DNA from: Branchiostoma floridae
Lineage: Eukaryota; Chordata; Leptocardii; Amphioxiformes; Branchiostomatidae
Direction: 5' to 3'
DNA: 64,000 bases
Assembly (NCBI RefSeq): GCF_000003815.2
Contig: NC_049981.1
Span: 5,460,312 to 5,524,311, forward strand
Numbering within the stretch: position 1 is the stretch's first letter; each line of letters opens with the position of its first letter. Position numbers and translations under genes: made by a program. Of this stretch, positions 11,086 through 22,600 are shown one piece after another. The notes under the pieces are model-generated. The model worked only from the letters and a program-made list of their open reading frames with translations, did not search any database and had not been told where the DNA came from.

Positions 11086-11418
11086 CTGAAAACCAATATG
11101 ACAGTTCGAAACTAACTCTTTGCCAGTGTTTCTTTAAAACCTTGCTATGTACTATAGAAATAGTAAACTGTTCTCCAACTAAAAGCAATGGGCTCACTGG
11201 AATCTTCTAATAAATCACTCAGTTCTCTTTAATTGTCTGTACACGAGATTTCTGTGACGGCAATAGGTCAAATGCTGTTGGAAATATACATAGAACATCT
11301 AAGTGCCTCATATTGCCTCTTCTACAGGTAGCTTTTTATAACATCCGTTTTCTATATCTAGAGAATGGGCGCTGATTTTCATCTTTCAAACGATGACCAG
11401 ATGACATTTAAAACTCAC

Positions 11419-11605
11419 GTGTTGAAGCCAGAGTACTGCACCACACCAACCCTGGTGGCGCTCGCGCTGATGTCGAAAGGGTTCACCACGTTCTTAGTAA
11501 ACTGTTTCATCTTATCGAAGTTGGCGTAAGTTACGCTGCCGGATCCGTCCAGCACGAAGAACAAGTCCAGCGGTGCGTTACATATCGGCGCAGGGGTAGT
11601 CGGCC
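11419..11605 (-). CDS. vWA domain, first exon with MIDAS motif
   Basis: Opens after TTTACCCCAG with a Thr/Pro linker (GPTTPAPIC), then LDLFFVLDGSGSV, an intact DxSxS MIDAS motif, and RVGVVQYSGFN before the GTGAGT donor. The split codon AC|C joins correctly to the next exon. The linker cysteine before strand A and the cysteine at the end of the third exon may pair. The same protein follows with an EGF module. Confidence 0.93.
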
Positions 11606-11639
11606 CTGGGGTAAACATGAAACGATACCGACATAAAGA

Positions 11640-12600
11640 CGTAATACACTAAGTCGCTCCATAGGTGGTTATTTTTGGTGACGCCTCAGGTGCGAGCCTA
11701 ATACTAAGTATAGTTTTCGACCGTTTGACAAGGATTTCCAAAATCTCGCAGGCATGTCAGGAATTTTTCTACAGGCATGTGTAGTTGCATCATCCCTTAC
11801 CAGGGGAATAACTCGGGAATGGGTTGACAGATATCTTCATGGCATTTGGAGTGTAGATAGCTTCAGAGATAACTTACATAATTAAATGGAAATCATGCAA
11901 ATTAGGGGCAAATTAGGGGTAATTTGCAAAAGTGATGAGGACAGTTTATCAATACAATGCAATTCATGTTAGAATGCTAAAAAATATGCCATATGTAACT
12001 CAAAAAGAGAGAAATATTAGGCTTACTGTTCAGAATATATCCGATTGGGAAAAATTTCCGAAATTTTACAGCAATTCGTCCGCGCGTGCGCAATTGCACC
12101 ATCCTTTTGAAAGGGAATAACTCGGGAAGGGGTTAATGAGCACAGTTTATTGAGCTACAGTATTTCATTACTGATAAGGCACTTAAACATGACAAATGTA
12201 ACTAGAAAAAAGAGAAATTTCGATAGACATCAATCATGCAAACTGTTACCTAATTTACATAATTAATGAGAAATCGCTATTAAAGTGTTAAATGAAAAAA
12301 GCTCAATTCTTGAGACATTTGGTAACCTTTCATACCTTGAACACATTGTTATTTAGGTAGAGGAGCTCAGCTGATATCTTTTTATGCAAATGAGGACCTA
12401 ATTTGTATAATTAATGAGAAACATTTATGATGATAGGTCATTCGTCATGATAGATCACGTTTCTTGTTATCAGCAATGCCCTACAAACATCCATCGCGTA
12501 AAATGATTTTCATACATAAAGCTAGGCTAAAGGGTCAGGACAAATACAACACGCATACAACAACAATAATTAATGCTTATTAACAATAAAACCGTCGCCA
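11640..12600. other. AT-rich repeat-bearing intron, no gene seen
   Basis: Contains two related segments with GGGAATAACTCGGGAA (about 11803 and 12103) and repeated AATTAATGAGAAAT motifs. No open frame with coding character and no splice-flanked module. Confidence 0.5.
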
Positions 12601-13510
12601 TGGCAATAGTTTTTATTGCCACACTTATTGCTCTTGAACATTATGAATCAATCAAACACACTAAGAGACCAGGACATAACTTTTGAGCAACCAAAAATAT
12701 CATATGAAATTACCGATTTGATATTTGTGCTTTTGAATTTTTGCAAAATTTCACTCGGCGTACCCAAAAGCTCTGTCAACGCCGCGGTCAGGGGTGAATT
12801 AGGAGTTTTCCCACTTTATATTGATTCACAGACACAGATGATAAAATACTGGCTTAGATTATATAGTCTCCCAAATGACAGACTTGTAAAGAAAGCATAT
12901 AATACTTCTGTTGAGCTACAACAAGACTGGGCTATGCATGTGCAAGATATGTTAAGTAGACATGGTTTCCAAAATGTTTGGCTTAACCCTGCTGTTAATG
13001 CCAACCGTGGAAATATTCTTAAGAACCGTCTGCAAGATACCTAACGAAACTAAGGATTAGTGCGCACACCTTACAAATTGAAAGGGGCCGACACTACAAC
13101 ATACCAGAGAGTCTTTGTCCCACATGCCATAATGACATAGAGAGAGACTTTGTCCCACATGCCATAATGACATAGAAAATGAATTTCATTTTAAAATGGA
13201 TTGTCCGACTTATGCAGAAGACAGTCAAAAAATATTGTATGTAAGTCCGATATTGTACTGCCACATGCTAAGACAGAGAAATTCCATTTGATGTTATCAT
13301 GTCCTGTTCATATATTTGCTTACGTAGGCCAATTTTATTTACAACTCCTTGCAAAAACGAGATAATGCTATATGATATCAAATAGATTGTGTATACTGTT
13401 ATTTTAGATTAGATTAGTTGCTAGTTATTTGTATTAGTATATAGTTGTTCAGATTGCCAAACATTGTAACTGTTACAATTGTCGCGCAATAAAATTCTTC
13501 TTAATGTAAG
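12600..13510 (+). mobile_element. 5'-truncated LINE with reverse-transcriptase C-terminal remnant
   Basis: The frame at 12616-13044 encodes the region downstream of a LINE reverse transcriptase (FCKISLGVPKSS, AVRGELGVFPLYI, IKYWLRL, HGFQNVWL). After a frameshift at about 13040 the homology continues with LRISAHTLQIERGRHYNIP and a CPTCHND zinc-knuckle-like motif. The 3' tail ends with GCGCAATAAAATTC near 13490, resembling the tail at 1-90. The copy is broken by frameshifts and an internal duplicate (TTTGTCCCACATGCCATAAT twice). Clade looks CR1-like in the broad sense, but I am not certain. Confidence 0.75.
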
Positions 13511-13959
13511 AAACGTATTCTTGGTTTTAAGAACGTCCATCATAGAAGTAAGAAACCTTTCAAGACATTTAAAATTTTGCTCTTGAAGCAAGAAAATAGT
13601 TCTTGTGTAAGAACATCTTTGAAGTGAGAAAACATTTATAGCCAATAAGAATTGTACTTTTGATATAAAAAAGATATTCTAGAAGTAGCCAGGTTAATTC
13701 TGTAAGAAATACAAGAAAAAATCTCAAAAATCCAACAAAATGTCTCAAAAATCCAACAAGCAAAAATTGCTTGCCCCATGGACAAGCACGTTTTTTTTTC
13801 AATGATTTCTTTGGGACAGAATCATTTTCGTCCAGGAAGAGATTTTCTGTGAGGAGGAAAAAAAGATAAACAAGAAAAGCAACGTTAAGTATTGGCGTCC
13901 TGGCGCCACCAAAGGTAAGATAACAATTCAACTGAACGCAAGCGACGTGTGCATCTCGT

Positions 13960-14007
13960 GTTAGTGCGCTCCGTTAGTTGGGGTCGTCAACGTCGGACAT
14001 GGTCTGG
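13960..14007 (-). pseudogene. CCP exon remnant (first ~45 bp only)
   Basis: A good acceptor (GATTACAG) and the start RPCPTLTTPTNGA match the beginning of the neighbouring CCP exons, but homology stops after about 45 bp and a stop codon follows. The rest of the module is missing. Confidence 0.7.
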
Positions 14008-14119
14008 CTGTAATCGGCAATGACCTTTATTTACGACGATCGATTTATGCACAATGAACGACACTTGTTGATTCATAATTTGTCTGTCTAATATCTTTAG
14101 AACCAGTACTATTAAATCA

Positions 14120-14223
14120 GATACCCGAGTTACAGGTGACCGTAACCTGGTTCGGGTAGGAGTACTGTCCGGGAGGACTGAGCGCTCCGTTAGTTGGGGC
14201 CGTCAACGCTGGACATGGTCTTG
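14120..14223 (-). pseudogene. CCP exon remnant (N-terminal half)
   Basis: After an ATTTCAG acceptor the frame reads RPCPALTAPTNGALSPP to VTVTCNSG, the first half of a CCP module, and then meets TGA where homology is lost. The sequence past the break resembles that flanking the 14404 exon (AATCAGATAC), so an internal deletion between duplicated copies probably removed the second half. Confidence 0.75.
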
Positions 14224-14403
14224 CTGAAATTGGCAATGACCTTTAATTTCGAAGCTCAGTCTATGCACAAAAAACGACGCATGGTGATAATACTATGTCT
14301 GCTTAACACATTTCAAACCATTTACTATTGAATCAGATACTCTATGGTAATTATGTCGCTATTCGAAAAAAAATCAGGTATATAAACTTAAATTTCCTCT
14401 TAC

Positions 14404-14580
14404 GTGTACACGCTAGGACAGTGTTGCTCCATGTTCCATCAGCTTGGCACGTCACAGGAGAGACTCCGTTCAGTTGGTATCCCGAGTTACAGAAGGCCGT
14501 AACCTGGTTCGGGTAAAAGTACGGTCCGGGAGGACTCAGCGCTCCGTTAGTTGGGGTCGCCAACGGTGGACATTGTACGG
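14404..14580 (-). CDS. CCP/sushi domain exon
   Basis: 177 bp, acceptor CCATTTCAG, donor GTAAGA, phase 1-1. Complete: VQCPPLATPTNGALSPP, AFCNSGYQLNG, VTCQADGTWSN and a final cysteine (LAC). Nearly a duplicate of the exons at 15008-15184 and 15563-15742. It is the intact CCP closest to the vWA exons. Confidence 0.88.
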
Positions 14581-14761
14581 CTGAAATGGTCAATAACCTT
14601 TTGATCTATATGCCTATTGAGTAGTTTTGATTACAGAAAGATCACGCAACTTATTTGCTATTGAAACTGCTCTTCCTATCTGTTAAACTGTCTGTATACC
14701 TGAGAAGTTACAATTCAATGGATATCCATTGGGGGTTATATGAACTTGCAACTCATCTTAC

Positions 14762-14822
14762 GTCTGCATGTTGGGACAGGGTTGCTCCATGTTCCGTCAG
14801 CTTGGCATGTCGCGGAAGTAGC
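14762..14822 (-). pseudogene. CCP exon remnant (C-terminal half)
   Basis: Only the last third of a CCP module remains: ATCQADGTWSNPVPTC followed by a good GTAAGA donor. Upstream of it the frame runs into unrelated sequence with no acceptor and no first two cysteines. It cannot be spliced as a complete module. Confidence 0.75.
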
Positions 14823-15007
14823 GCCTGGGTTCTAGTCAAACTTTATGTCGTATAAGTACGAACGTATCGCGCTGTAAACACAGAACTTGGCGACCTGTCC
14901 TAAAATATCTTGCACCACGTTTGTGATAATGATTTAAATCCATCAACAATAAATAGTATGCCAGGAATCGCTAACATCCTATGTATACAATGTCTAACTC
15001 GTCTTAC

Positions 15008-15184
15008 GTGTGCATATTGGAACAGGATTGTTCCATGTTCCGTCCGCTTGGCAGGTAATATCAAAAGCGCCGTATCGAACGTATCCCGTGTTACAAGTGA
15101 ACCTGATCACTTCCTGGTAGGAGTTCGTTCCGGTAGCGGGTGTCCGCCTCCCGTTAGTTGGTGTCGTCAACACGGGACACTTGG
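15008..15184 (-). CDS. CCP/sushi domain exon
   Basis: 177 bp, acceptor ATTTCAG, donor GTAAGA, phase 1-1. Translation AKCPVLTTPTNGRRTP, FTCNTGYVRYGAF, ITCQADGTWNNPVPIC has all four cysteines and the Trp. A further member of the tandem CCP array between the frizzled and vWA domains. Confidence 0.9.
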
Positions 15185-15562
15185 CTGAAATCGATAGGTG
15201 GAAGCCCGTCAATTGCACATCGGATTAACGCACACTTCTGTTCAATGCACGGGATACCGAAATCCCCAAACGGTGCGGTCCAGCTAGATAACTTCGCATT
15301 ATTGCACAAGCCGGATAATTGCACCTAATTCACTGGCAAATAGGCCGTGCAATTAAGCGGCTCTACGTATTGAACCTTTAAGGGATCGAAATGGGTATGC
15401 TGCTTAGAACAACATTTATGTCGAAAGACTTATACGGTACGTACATCTAGCGAATTTGGAAACTGGACGACCTATTTGCCAGTAAAAAACTTGATTTGCT
15501 TATGTTAAGGTGTATAAATTACATTACGTTGATAATACCCAATAAGTTAAAGTTCGCCTTAC

Positions 15563-15742
15563 GTGTGCATGTTGGGACAGGGTTGCTCCATGTTCCGTCA
15601 GCTTGGCACGTCACGGGAGTGACTCCGTCCAAGTCGTATCCCGCGTTACAGGTGAACGTTATCTGATTCTGGTAGAGGTTCGATCCGGTAGAGGGCGTCC
15701 GAGCTCCGTTAGTTGGGGCCGTCAACGCCGGGCATTGTTTGG
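15563..15742 (-). CDS. CCP/sushi domain exon
   Basis: 180 bp, acceptor CATTTCAG, donor GTAAGG, phase 1-1. Translation AKQCPALTAPTNGARTP, FTCNAGYDLDG, VTCQADGTWSNPVPTC; all four cysteines. First CCP after the second frizzled CRD (exon ending 16828), to which it joins in frame. Its sequence is close to the CCP exon at 584-763, so the same module was used in both chains. Confidence 0.92.
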
Positions 15743-16109
15743 CTGAAATGATCAATAACAACTTTTTCGGGGATCTATTGTTTTACTCAAGATGCACCAC
15801 GCCTATCGTGATTTAAGTCTATTTTGTTTCAATACACGTAGGTCATGAAATCTGTTTGTTATACTTCCTCTGCCACCTGCTTAATGCTTGAATAGTGCAA
15901 TTCTATGGTAGCCTGAATACCATACTCCGTACTTGCTAACCACGGTTAGTAAGCGAAAGGATTGAGCCAGCGGTCACTACGGAGGATGATACTCAGGATA
16001 ATTCGATGGTACGATAGTACAATTGCTACCATATATCAAGGCCGGAAATGGTCTGGTTGAAATGGTTTATTAAGGACTTTAAGACGTGCATATAGACCTC
16101 GTAGCAAGT

Positions 16110-16460
16110 CTGATTATTACGTCGGGCGGTCCAGGGGGTCACGTGGTGAGAGCACGTGGCCCTGGGCGCGCCCAGACGTCAACTTGACCACGCCCCGCCG
16201 CCTTTAAGTACTTGGATATAAGGCGCGATACGCTCTAGATAGGCTAGAAGCAGACTCTGAGAGACAGGGACAACGCATCCTCTGCCGCCATAGTCTCACA
16301 ACCGGTTAGTTAGTATTATCCATCAACAACTTCCGTTCAGGTATTTGTACCTTATATTGTTATAGTAAGTTAGTCTAAACCATCGCAACCATTCTCTTGT
16401 GAATCGAGTCATAGTATAAATAAAGATCACATCAATCTGTATACCGAACCTGGTCCTTGG
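16110..16460 (+). mobile_element. Possible solo LTR or retroelement promoter segment
   Basis: A GC-rich block with CCACGTGACC-type inverted motifs is followed by a TATA-like GGATATAAGG (~16215), a GACAGGGACAACGC start-site-like region, and AATAAA at 16419-16424 near the end. The arrangement is that of U3-R-U5. I could not find clean TG..CA ends or a target duplication, so the boundaries and the call are tentative. A degraded CCP acceptor-like piece lies just before it (16040-16065). Confidence 0.3.
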
Positions 16461-16827
16461 TTTAGAATTTTGCTTTAAGAATGTGTCTATTTTGCAAATG
16501 TGTCTATTTTAACATTTGATTGACATTTGTAGCATGTATCAATTTTAAACGCTATATAAAGGTACCTTTATAGAACATCAGAAAAAAGGGAAATTTTAAA
16601 CTTAAACGTTGTAAATATTTTTTTTTGGAAAATAACATAAAAATGCAAATTGAAATCTTTCAAAAAAACTTCAAATCTTGAAAAACTGCTTTGGCCGAAG
16701 ATGCATCCAGGTTAAATAAATTTTTTAAAAAACGTGACTAAAAGATAAGAAAAGAGCCTAAAAAATATTCTAAAATCATACCCACAATAATGCACTAATT
16801 GTTCAAATCTTATGTTGTTCAACCCAC

Positions 16828-16955
16828 CATTTGGTAGAGTGCAGTTGTCCTCAGGCAGCTGTAGGCAGAACCAAGCATACCGTATAGCACCGACGGCCTC
16901 AGATCGTTCCCCACAGGCAGCATCAATCTCATCACAAAAGGAGCGGCATGGAAGT
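16828..16955 (-). CDS. Frizzled CRD 2, second half
   Basis: 128 bp from a GATTCCACAG acceptor to ATG|GTGGGT. It supplies PCRSFCDEIDAAC and two later cysteines ending at EDNCTLPNG. With 17181-17391 it forms a ten-cysteine CRD. The phase-1 end joins the CCP exon at 15742. Same length as, and paralogous to, 1050-1177. Confidence 0.9.
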
Positions 16956-17180
16956 CTGTGGAATCGAACAATTGAGGCAAAATTCCTTATTGTCCATCGG
17001 TAGGAATCCAACTACTGCTGTTATGTATACCTTGCCATGAATTTGATAAGTTTGATTGAAATCAATGTCCTTATTAATTCCTTTTAGTGTTAAGCTAAGA
17101 TAATTTCAAAGCTCTTTTTACGTTTCACTATCTTATAAATTATATCATTTAGTTATCTGTCAGCGTCCTAAGATACTCAC

Positions 17181-17391
17181 ATTTGTCCTCCAGATGTGCA
17201 TTGGGGAAAGAAAAATGAACACAAGAAGAAATTCAACTCCGGGTGACAGTCACTGATGTTATCATATGTTGGGAACACTGAAGGGGCAATCAGAAGAGCA
17301 GCGTCTTGAGTCGGCCAATCGAAAAGGTTCGGGAAGGACGTTTGGGAGTATGACAGGTTCATGCAACGGCTGTACCGGATAGGTTCGCATT
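17181..17391 (-). CDS. Frizzled CRD 2, first half
   Basis: 211 bp from a ATATTTAG acceptor to GTGAGT. Translation starts ECEPIRYSRCMNLSYSQ and ends NFFLCSFFFPQCTSGGQ with cysteines 1-5 of a frizzled CRD. Closely similar to 1634-1847, including the donor context. It directly follows another, more divergent CRD (17745-18280), so this protein carries two CRDs in a row, which is uncommon. Confidence 0.9.
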
Positions 17392-17744
17392 CTAAATATA
17401 GGAAAATAGATAGTGGCGAAACTTTAAAAGGTATTCATGTAATCGATACAGAAATAACACAATAAAGCTACAAACGAAAGGTTATCTAGAAGTAGGCAGG
17501 GGTCTTCATTTTATGGCACTTAAATGTAAGATTATAGCAGAATTAAGTCAGCAATGAAATATAATTTCTCTAGATGGAATCGTAAAATTGTTTTGTCAAA
17601 TCAAATATGAGGATATATCCGAAAAAAGGTCGTTTCCATCGATAGTAGATATATTTAATCCAAGTAACATACCAGAATAAACGTTTAACATTCAATTGCT
17701 GAATCCTTTGATCAAATACAACAACATGGCTCTAAGCTACTTAC

Positions 17745-17880
17745 CTGTCTGCTTTTCGACAACAGAGCATGTTGGATCGCCGTCATGGTCAGGAAATACG
17801 TCGCATGAAAACGGTAACCCCAAATCAACCGGAGAGCACGTCGCGTTTATTTCCTCACAGACACTCCTGCACAACTGTAT
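17745..17880 (-). CDS. Frizzled CRD 1, second half
   Basis: 136 bp from a TTGCTGCAG acceptor to GTAAGT. Encodes IQLCRSVCEEINATC, PFSCDVFP and a last cysteine in DPTCSV. Phase 0 in, phase 1 out; joins CRD 2 with a split codon GAA. Divergent from the CRD 2 pair. Confidence 0.88.
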
Positions 17881-18050
17881 CTGCAGCAATGAAATACACA
17901 GTACATGAATGAACCTGCACCACCATTACCTGTAACTTGTGATATGGATGGAGGGAGAGAGCCATGTATACCCGTGCAATCAGCGCGACCAGATGATGAT
18001 GATTATCTATACTTCAACTGAATGGATATAAGAAAAAAACTGACCCTTAC

Positions 18051-18280
18051 CTGGATGCCATTCTCACATTCAGGCATGAACATTCTACAAAAAGCTGTGG
18101 TGATGTGTGGATAGCAACTTCTTGAAATGTTGCCTAGAACCGGTTCTAAGAGGTGGTACTCTTGAGAGTTTATCATCTGCTGGAATGACCGATGGCCAAA
18201 GGCGTTGGGGAATGATATTGTATTGTACCCGGTGGAAGGTGCGCATATGGCCCAGAAGAGTGGAAGGGGTTCACATACGC
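18051..18280 (-). CDS. Frizzled CRD 1, first half
   Basis: 230 bp from a CTTCTACAG acceptor to GTAAGG. Encodes VCEPLPLFWAICAPSTGYN, then ISRSCYPHITTAFCRMFMPEC, cysteines 1-5 of a frizzled CRD. It is preceded in the inferred transcript by the 33-bp Thr-rich exon at 20015-20047; the join codon is CGC. A clear CRD although the sequence is far from Wnt-receptor frizzleds. Confidence 0.88.
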
Positions 18281-18881
18281 CTGTAGAAGGGGCAGATGTT
18301 AACCAAGTTTAACACGAGGGTCGATGTGAAGCCTTTTGATTCGCCTTCTTTTTAGCTTTACAAATAATGATAGCACTGTAAGACCCTTGTCCAGCTAATC
18401 TGGATTTCTGAACGCATATGGCGTGTTGCAAGAAAGAAGAACGTTTTGAATTAGAAAAATCTTTTTCCAATTAGCACATTGAATTATGTAGAGCTTTGTA
18501 CATTGGGATATAGGGCGACAGCCAAATGAGTTGATAAACCAAGAAGCCAATAAGTAGCTTTGAATATCCAAGAGCGAACGTATCTCAAGGAGTTCTTTGT
18601 ACATTCGCAACCCTATTCACAACTATTTTTTCCTTTACTGTGCCACGGTGTATTTTGGAAAGAAGAATAGTCTGAAATACGACAAGTGTTTCCTTAAAAC
18701 TACTTCTACAGCTGCGCCTATGAACTTAGTAGAATTTCATGCAGTCAAACTGCGAAGAAAACATTTTCATATTTCATTGATTATACTTAAAAATCGAAAT
18801 ACTCTTGGATTTAAGTGACAAAATACACTTAACACCCTCAGTCGTAGTTATAATGACTTTCAGGTTATATTTTCGCCATTA

Positions 18882-19754
18882 GGCCATGTTGATTTGATTA
18901 TATGGATGACATCCGCGCTCGCACCAATTTTCGGCCGTTTCCACAAAAAAAAAAGTTTTTGACCACACAATAAATTGTGAAAAGCAGCTGTAAAATGAGC
19001 ACAAATATTCCGTAGATTGAAAAAAGGATCAGAAAACAAATAACTAATGTCATAGAATGCCAAAATAAAGTCAAAGAATAAGATGTGAAAGGACAGAAAG
19101 AAAAAAAAAATCTATTGTTGGTTGGGGGAGGTACCAGTACAGAAAATTCAGGTATATGTTCATGATCAGGTCCAGAGGATCATTTCCAGATCCAGACCTG
19201 AACCTGGAGCTGATTGTCTATGGAAACTTGAGAATTGGCAATACTCAAAATAATGGTAATTTGTCAATTTTGCTACAAGGGAATCTGTTTGGTGGATTAT
19301 TGGACTCCCAATGGCATTTTAGAATCTCATCTCCATGTAATAAAGGCTAACTGTCTCTGTTCCTTTGAATGTAGAAACTTGGTGCAATTGACTATAAACT
19401 CTACTTGACTTCTGTTGTCTCCCTGGCCCCCGGTAAGACCCCAAATGCCTGCCGACATAGTGTGTCTATTTTGTAATTGGCGAAACCTGTTCCTCTGATT
19501 TTTTCCAGGTCTGTTCTTTTCGGATTGGTCCAAGAAAAAAATGTTTTGCACCCGTATGATGTACTGGTCCCCACACCTAACTGTTGGTATACCATACTAT
19601 GTGTGTTTAGTCCTATGTTCAACCTTCCTGGCCACTTTGATTTCATACTGAGGGCAACTTTTTTTTTTTTGGCCAAACTTTTTTTTATTCGCTCGCTCGC
19701 ATCAATTTTGGAGTTCCCAGAGGATGTCATCCATATAATCAAATCAACATGGCC
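18882..19754. mobile_element. Harbinger-like MITE with TTA target duplication
   Basis: Perfect terminal inverted repeats of about 33 bp beginning GGCCATGTTGATTTGATTAT and ending with the inverse, flanked by TTA at 18879-18881 and 19755-19757. The 3-bp TTA/TAA duplication is the PIF/Harbinger signature. No transposase inside. A solo right-end fragment of the same family is at about 49650-49680, and its internal part (19140-19590) resembles 55870-56260. Confidence 0.8.
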
Positions 19755-20014
19755 TTACCATGACTATTATAAATTGTACATGGATATTTGTTTGTAAGTC
19801 ACTATTTGGATACTGCCTGCATTATTCATTTGTGATGCGGCCCCCACTTTAAAGTAGTGACAGTAACACTGAGCAGGGCACCCCTGGAAGAAAGTATCAA
19901 AAAAGATTGAAACAAAATGAATATCAAATTTTACTAAATTTATAAAAAATTTCCATAAATTTGCTGTAGTCTGGAATCTGAGTGGATACCATGTTTCAAT
20001 GATGAAGTACTCAC

Positions 20015-20047
20015 GTTGAGGAGTTGTGATCGTCGTCTGGGAGACAC
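20015..20047 (-). CDS. 33-bp Thr-rich linker micro-exon
   Basis: Flanked by TTATTACAG and GTGAGT, phase 1-1, encoding only VSQTTITTPQ plus the split codons. It joins in frame to the signal exon (35738-35792) before and to CRD 1 (18280) after. Probably a short O-glycosylatable spacer. Support is the splice sites and phase alone. Confidence 0.55.
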
Positions 20048-21700
20048 CTGTAATAAGAGCACTTGATTAGTATGTAACGCATGGTAACATCATAACTGTC
20101 ATATCTATCGTTATTGTTAGATGTTACTTCAATTAAAATGTAGAAGAGTTGACCATACTGTCAGCCAAATACATGGACATCATTGTGTCATCTTAGAGTA
20201 CATTCCAAGTCACCAAAAGGTTTTCTGGACAATATTTGTAAGAACTTTGAATAGTTTTGAGTAAAACAATATCGAAGCCACAATAACCAGACATTTTTCA
20301 AAATTGAATATGAAATTTTGAAACTATTCAAATTCCTTTGAGTACTTTGAAAACATTTTGAAAGTGACCGTACAAAAGTCTCTTACATTTTCAAACATCT
20401 GCATGATTCTTCCACTTTATTACTTATTTGTATTTGAATATTTACAAATATGTAAAAAAAACTAGAAAGGCCGACATTTGCTTAAGAGCAAATACAGCAT
20501 ATTTCAGCCATACCCCTTCCCACGCAACATTGGACTGTTCCAAATCACCCCTGCGCAAAAATGGAACATCCTCTTAACAGTACATTATCCCCCAAAGTGG
20601 ACTGGTATTGTGAATTGATTCCAGGTAAAAACAGAGCTTGCTTCTATTTTTCAGAAAATGACAATAATCACACCTTCCATTCAGAAAATTTTCATCATGA
20701 CTGAAAATTGTTGAATGACTTCATGTAATGTCATTAACAATTTTCAGTACGATAACTAGGTGTAAGTTTAAAAAAGTATAAGCTCCTTGTGATGTGGGTA
20801 CATTTATTATTGCAGTGAACTTTTTTTATTCAAGTAGGGCATACGATTTAATAATTATCAAGCAGGTGCAGGTACTGTAGGAGCGTTTGTTTTCTTCAAG
20901 CTGTAAAACTGTTAAACTGTTTTACTTTGTATGCAATCAGCCATCGAGCCTATTCTTATTTTAGTTTAACAACTTCCTGCCAGACCCGGAAGATACGATT
21001 GAACCTTGTTCGAGGATTTATTTTCGTCTGTCTGGTCAGTCTGTTCATACCCTGGCGCTGAGAGTGTTTTATTGGGCTGAAACTCTGGCAGTTTAAAGTT
21101 ACTTACAATTTAAATGTTCAAAGTTTATGTCAAACAACAACAGCACTAGGAAATGTGGCCACTATAGACAGGTGGTCACTATAGAGAAAATGCTGATCTA
21201 TTGACTAGGAGCCATACGTTACACATGATTTCAGTACACTGATCATTAATCATATAAACATTGCACAGGTAAGCCAATTGTTTAGATGCACAATTAAGTT
21301 CAAATCATTCTGAAGAGAAATATTGATGAGAAAATAATCATTCTCGCCACTGTCTAACTTATAATTACGTATCAAAACTAAACGCAGATTTTCTAACTAA
21401 CGCACCTTTCGCCGACTTCATCAAAGGACCGCCGTCTATAAATCAAACACGGCTGTTGATTAGACTTAGAGTTTCAAACAGTCATGTGCTTTGTGCCAGT
21501 TGACAGCGAACTTCATGCTACGTGATGTTTTACATTGCTTGGACCTTCTTTCCTACAGCGGTGCTTCTACAAAATATTTAGACTGTAACACTGAGTCCCA
21601 CATGTTTTATAGAATAGAATTTGACGCAGAACAGCGTTTTTTGCTGGGTATTTTTCTTGAAACATGTCCGTGGGAATATCAGCGAGGCGGCGACGTAGGG
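20048..21700. other. Intron, no gene seen
   Basis: AT-rich sequence without splice-flanked modules, long open frames or clear repeats, up to the start of the duplicated block at about 21706. Confidence 0.5.
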
Positions 21701-21884
21701 ATATCAGACCGTCAACAAAAGTCGCACGGCGGCTAACTGCGCAGCGAAGATACTAGCGCTATAAATAAGCGCTTCAACTAAGGATGGCAACCCGTACAGT
21801 ATTTTTGTATACTGTTGAGCCAAGTAAAGTTTGTTGTTTATGAGGTTTTAGTTGTCTTTGAAGCTTTGACCCGAAATATTTTAA

Positions 21885-22600
21885 GAGTCATTGCACGAGA
21901 AAACCAGGCAAAACCAGGCAGGGGCCGGAAGATGGGGGTCGGCCAAATCGGCTCATACTTTGTATGTGTGATAGGTATGTGGAACTATGAACAGCCATAT
22001 AGTTAAAACCCTCCAGCTATTTTTCATTGTGGAGATATGGGACCCCCCTCAGAGACCCTCGAAAATCCAACAATTTATGACTGAAAATTACCGAACTTGC
22101 GATGGCTACGCTAATAAATGTGATAACGATGAGAATATAATCTTTGTATTTTCATACAGCATGGACTCCCTAGTTTCACAGACCAAAAGTTGAAGATGAA
22201 ACATTGAACTTGAGAGGGTGTACTTGGGGGTTACTAGAACCACTAAAAGCAGAATTTTCATCTCTGTGAATTTTAGTTCTTTTTAAGGCGGAATATTTTC
22301 TATACCCAGTGGGTCTGGTGAATGGTTTCAATGTTGTTGGACAGAGGAACATCAACTTATTAAAAAACAATCGTCATCTAATTGGGCCATACATAACGCG
22401 AGCCGTGAGAGGGGGGTCTGTATGGGGATTTTTCGGGTTTTGGTCTATATCAAATCATGTAATGATGTGTTGCTATGGGGATAAGTTATGGAAAATTGTT
22501 GTGTAAGTGTTTGGAAACCATACATAACTATCATAAAATGCTACAATAATTTAGCAATATAAATTTGGGGCTCTGCATGGGGGACATAAGGTTACTTGAC
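21885..22600 (+). repeat. Left long terminal inverted repeat
   Basis: Matches 28151-28853 in reverse. The best match is 21955-22500; differences include a small duplication of AAAACCAGGC at 21900-21919 absent from the right end. Ends near AAGGTTACTTGA. Short open frames inside it occur at both ends as mirror images and are not genes. Confidence 0.9.
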
